DNA from: an uncultured Pelagibacteraceae bacterium
GTDB taxonomy: Bacteria; Pseudomonadota; Alphaproteobacteria; Pelagibacterales; Pelagibacteraceae
Assembly: GCA_902590295.1 (NCBI GenBank)
Contig: CACIWH010000019.1
Span: forward strand, 1 to 6,404
DNA length: 6,404 bases
Direction of reading: 5' to 3'
Part shown: one piece after another, positions 6,003 to 6,404 of the stretch
Layout: every line of letters starts with the position of its first letter
Numbering within the stretch: the stretch's first letter is position 1
The notes under the pieces: generated by a model
The model's input: the letters and a program-made list of their open reading frames with translations, nothing else
The model's database searches: none
Told to the model about the DNA's origin: nothing
Position numbers and translations under genes: made by a program

Positions 6003-6293
6003 TCAAAAAATTAATGGTGCTATATAAAGTTTCATACACATTTCTAGAAACCATATCAATAAAAGAAGAATGACTGGGGATATATCGATAGCACCCAAAT
6101 TAGGTAAAAAAGCTCTAATCTTTCTTAGAAAAGGCTCTGTTAGTCTATATGTAAAATCCAAAACTAAATAAACAAATCGATTTGTAGTATTTAAAACATT
6201 AAAAGCAACTAACCAGCTAATTATTACGTTAGCTATAACAACATAAGAATATAATTTTAAAATTTGCAATGATAAATAAAATAAAGCTATCAT
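6003..6293 (-). CDS. YggT family integral membrane protein
   Basis: This 96-residue protein carries the YGGT domain: a first membrane helix (about 4-29) ending in NVIISWLVAFNVLN (22-35), an amphipathic connecting part with NRFVY (38-42), the family hallmark TEPFLRKIRAFLPNLGAIDISP (52-73; key residues Glu53-Pro54, Arg57, Arg60, Pro64, Asp70, Pro73), and a second helix (about 73-93). It sits in the inner membrane. YggT proteins have been linked to osmotic or ionic stress tolerance and, in some phyla, to division or organelle partition, but the biochemical role is not known. The ATG overlaps the TGA of the preceding mechanosensitive-channel gene as ATGA, so translation is probably coupled. That pairing fits an osmotic role. 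The short single-domain form is one repeat only; some bacteria have a doubled version. Confidence 0.93.
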   Translation of the reverse strand: MIALFYLSLQILKLYSYVVIANVIISWLVAFNVLNTTNRFVYLVLDFTYRLTEPFLRKIRAFLPNLGAIDISPVILLLLIWFLEMCMKLYIAPLIF

Positions 6294-6404
6294 TTTTTTT
6301 CGACGTAGATAGATTGACTTGGGAAAGCAAATGAGGCTTTATTTTTTTCAACTATTTGCTTAATTTCAATGGCTAATTTTTCTTTAACTTTTAGCCATTC
6401 GCTC
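6290..6404 (-). CDS. MscS-family mechanosensitive channel, C-terminal 37 residues (5' end outside the window)
   Basis: The right edge holds the end of a minus-strand gene that stops with TGA at 6290-6292. The 37 visible residues begin SEWLKVKEKLAIEIKQIVEK and end with F-A-F-P-S-Q-S-I-Y-V-E-K-K. The F-A-F-P-(S/T)-Q-(S/T)-I-Y motif is the hallmark of the cytoplasmic vestibule end of small-conductance mechanosensitive channels, where the beta-barrel strand closes the side-portal cage. Such channels open under membrane tension to release solutes on hypo-osmotic shock. The fragment is short and the membrane part is outside the window, so the subtype cannot be told. It overlaps yggT by 4 bp (ATGA) and likely heads the transcript that includes yggT and folD. 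Confidence 0.75.
   Translation of the reverse strand, partial: SEWLKVKEKLAIEIKQIVEKNKASFAFPSQSIYVEKK

Overview
The window looks like a piece of a streamlined, very AT-rich alphaproteobacterial genome, most likely SAR11 (Pelagibacterales) or a close relative. This is inferred from the low GC content, the A/T-ending codons, almost no intergenic space, overlapping genes, few Shine-Dalgarno sites, and the style of the proteins. No rRNA, tRNA, CRISPR array, insertion sequence or phage gene is visible.

Layout. (1) Positions 1-2690 hold a tight minus-strand four-gene operon. In transcription order it reads: a deoxyribodipyrimidine photolyase-related protein of the bacterial (6-4) photolyase/cryptochrome type; a DUF393 (DCC-type) thiol-disulfide oxidoreductase-like protein; a 42-residue DUF2256 zinc-binding-type miniprotein; and a signal-peptide-bearing homologue of cartilage acidic protein 1 (CRTAC1, FG-GAP-like repeats) that runs off the left edge. 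Each gene overlaps the next (11, 26 and 19 bp). (2) Only 28 bp separate the photolyase from a divergent short-chain dehydrogenase/reductase (SDR) at 2719-3435. (3) After a 47-bp gap comes a plus-strand TPR protein with a C-terminal O-GlcNAc-transferase-like (GT41) domain. (4) It converges with, and overlaps by 12 bp, a minus-strand operon mscS-like (partial), yggT, folD.

How the genes may work together. Photolyase-related proteins are often found with SDR, DUF393 and DUF2256 genes in light- or singlet-oxygen-responsive clusters of proteobacteria. The left half here is a minimal version of such a module with an exported CRTAC1-like protein added, which is the most unusual part. Two enzymes have departures from the family pattern. 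The photolyase lacks three of the four cysteines that hold the [4Fe-4S] cluster in the characterised relatives. The SDR has Ile where the catalytic Tyr belongs. The right half is housekeeping: osmotic safety valve, YggT membrane protein and one-carbon folate metabolism. The GT41 gene stands alone between the two blocks. No gene-free stretch exceeds 50 bp.
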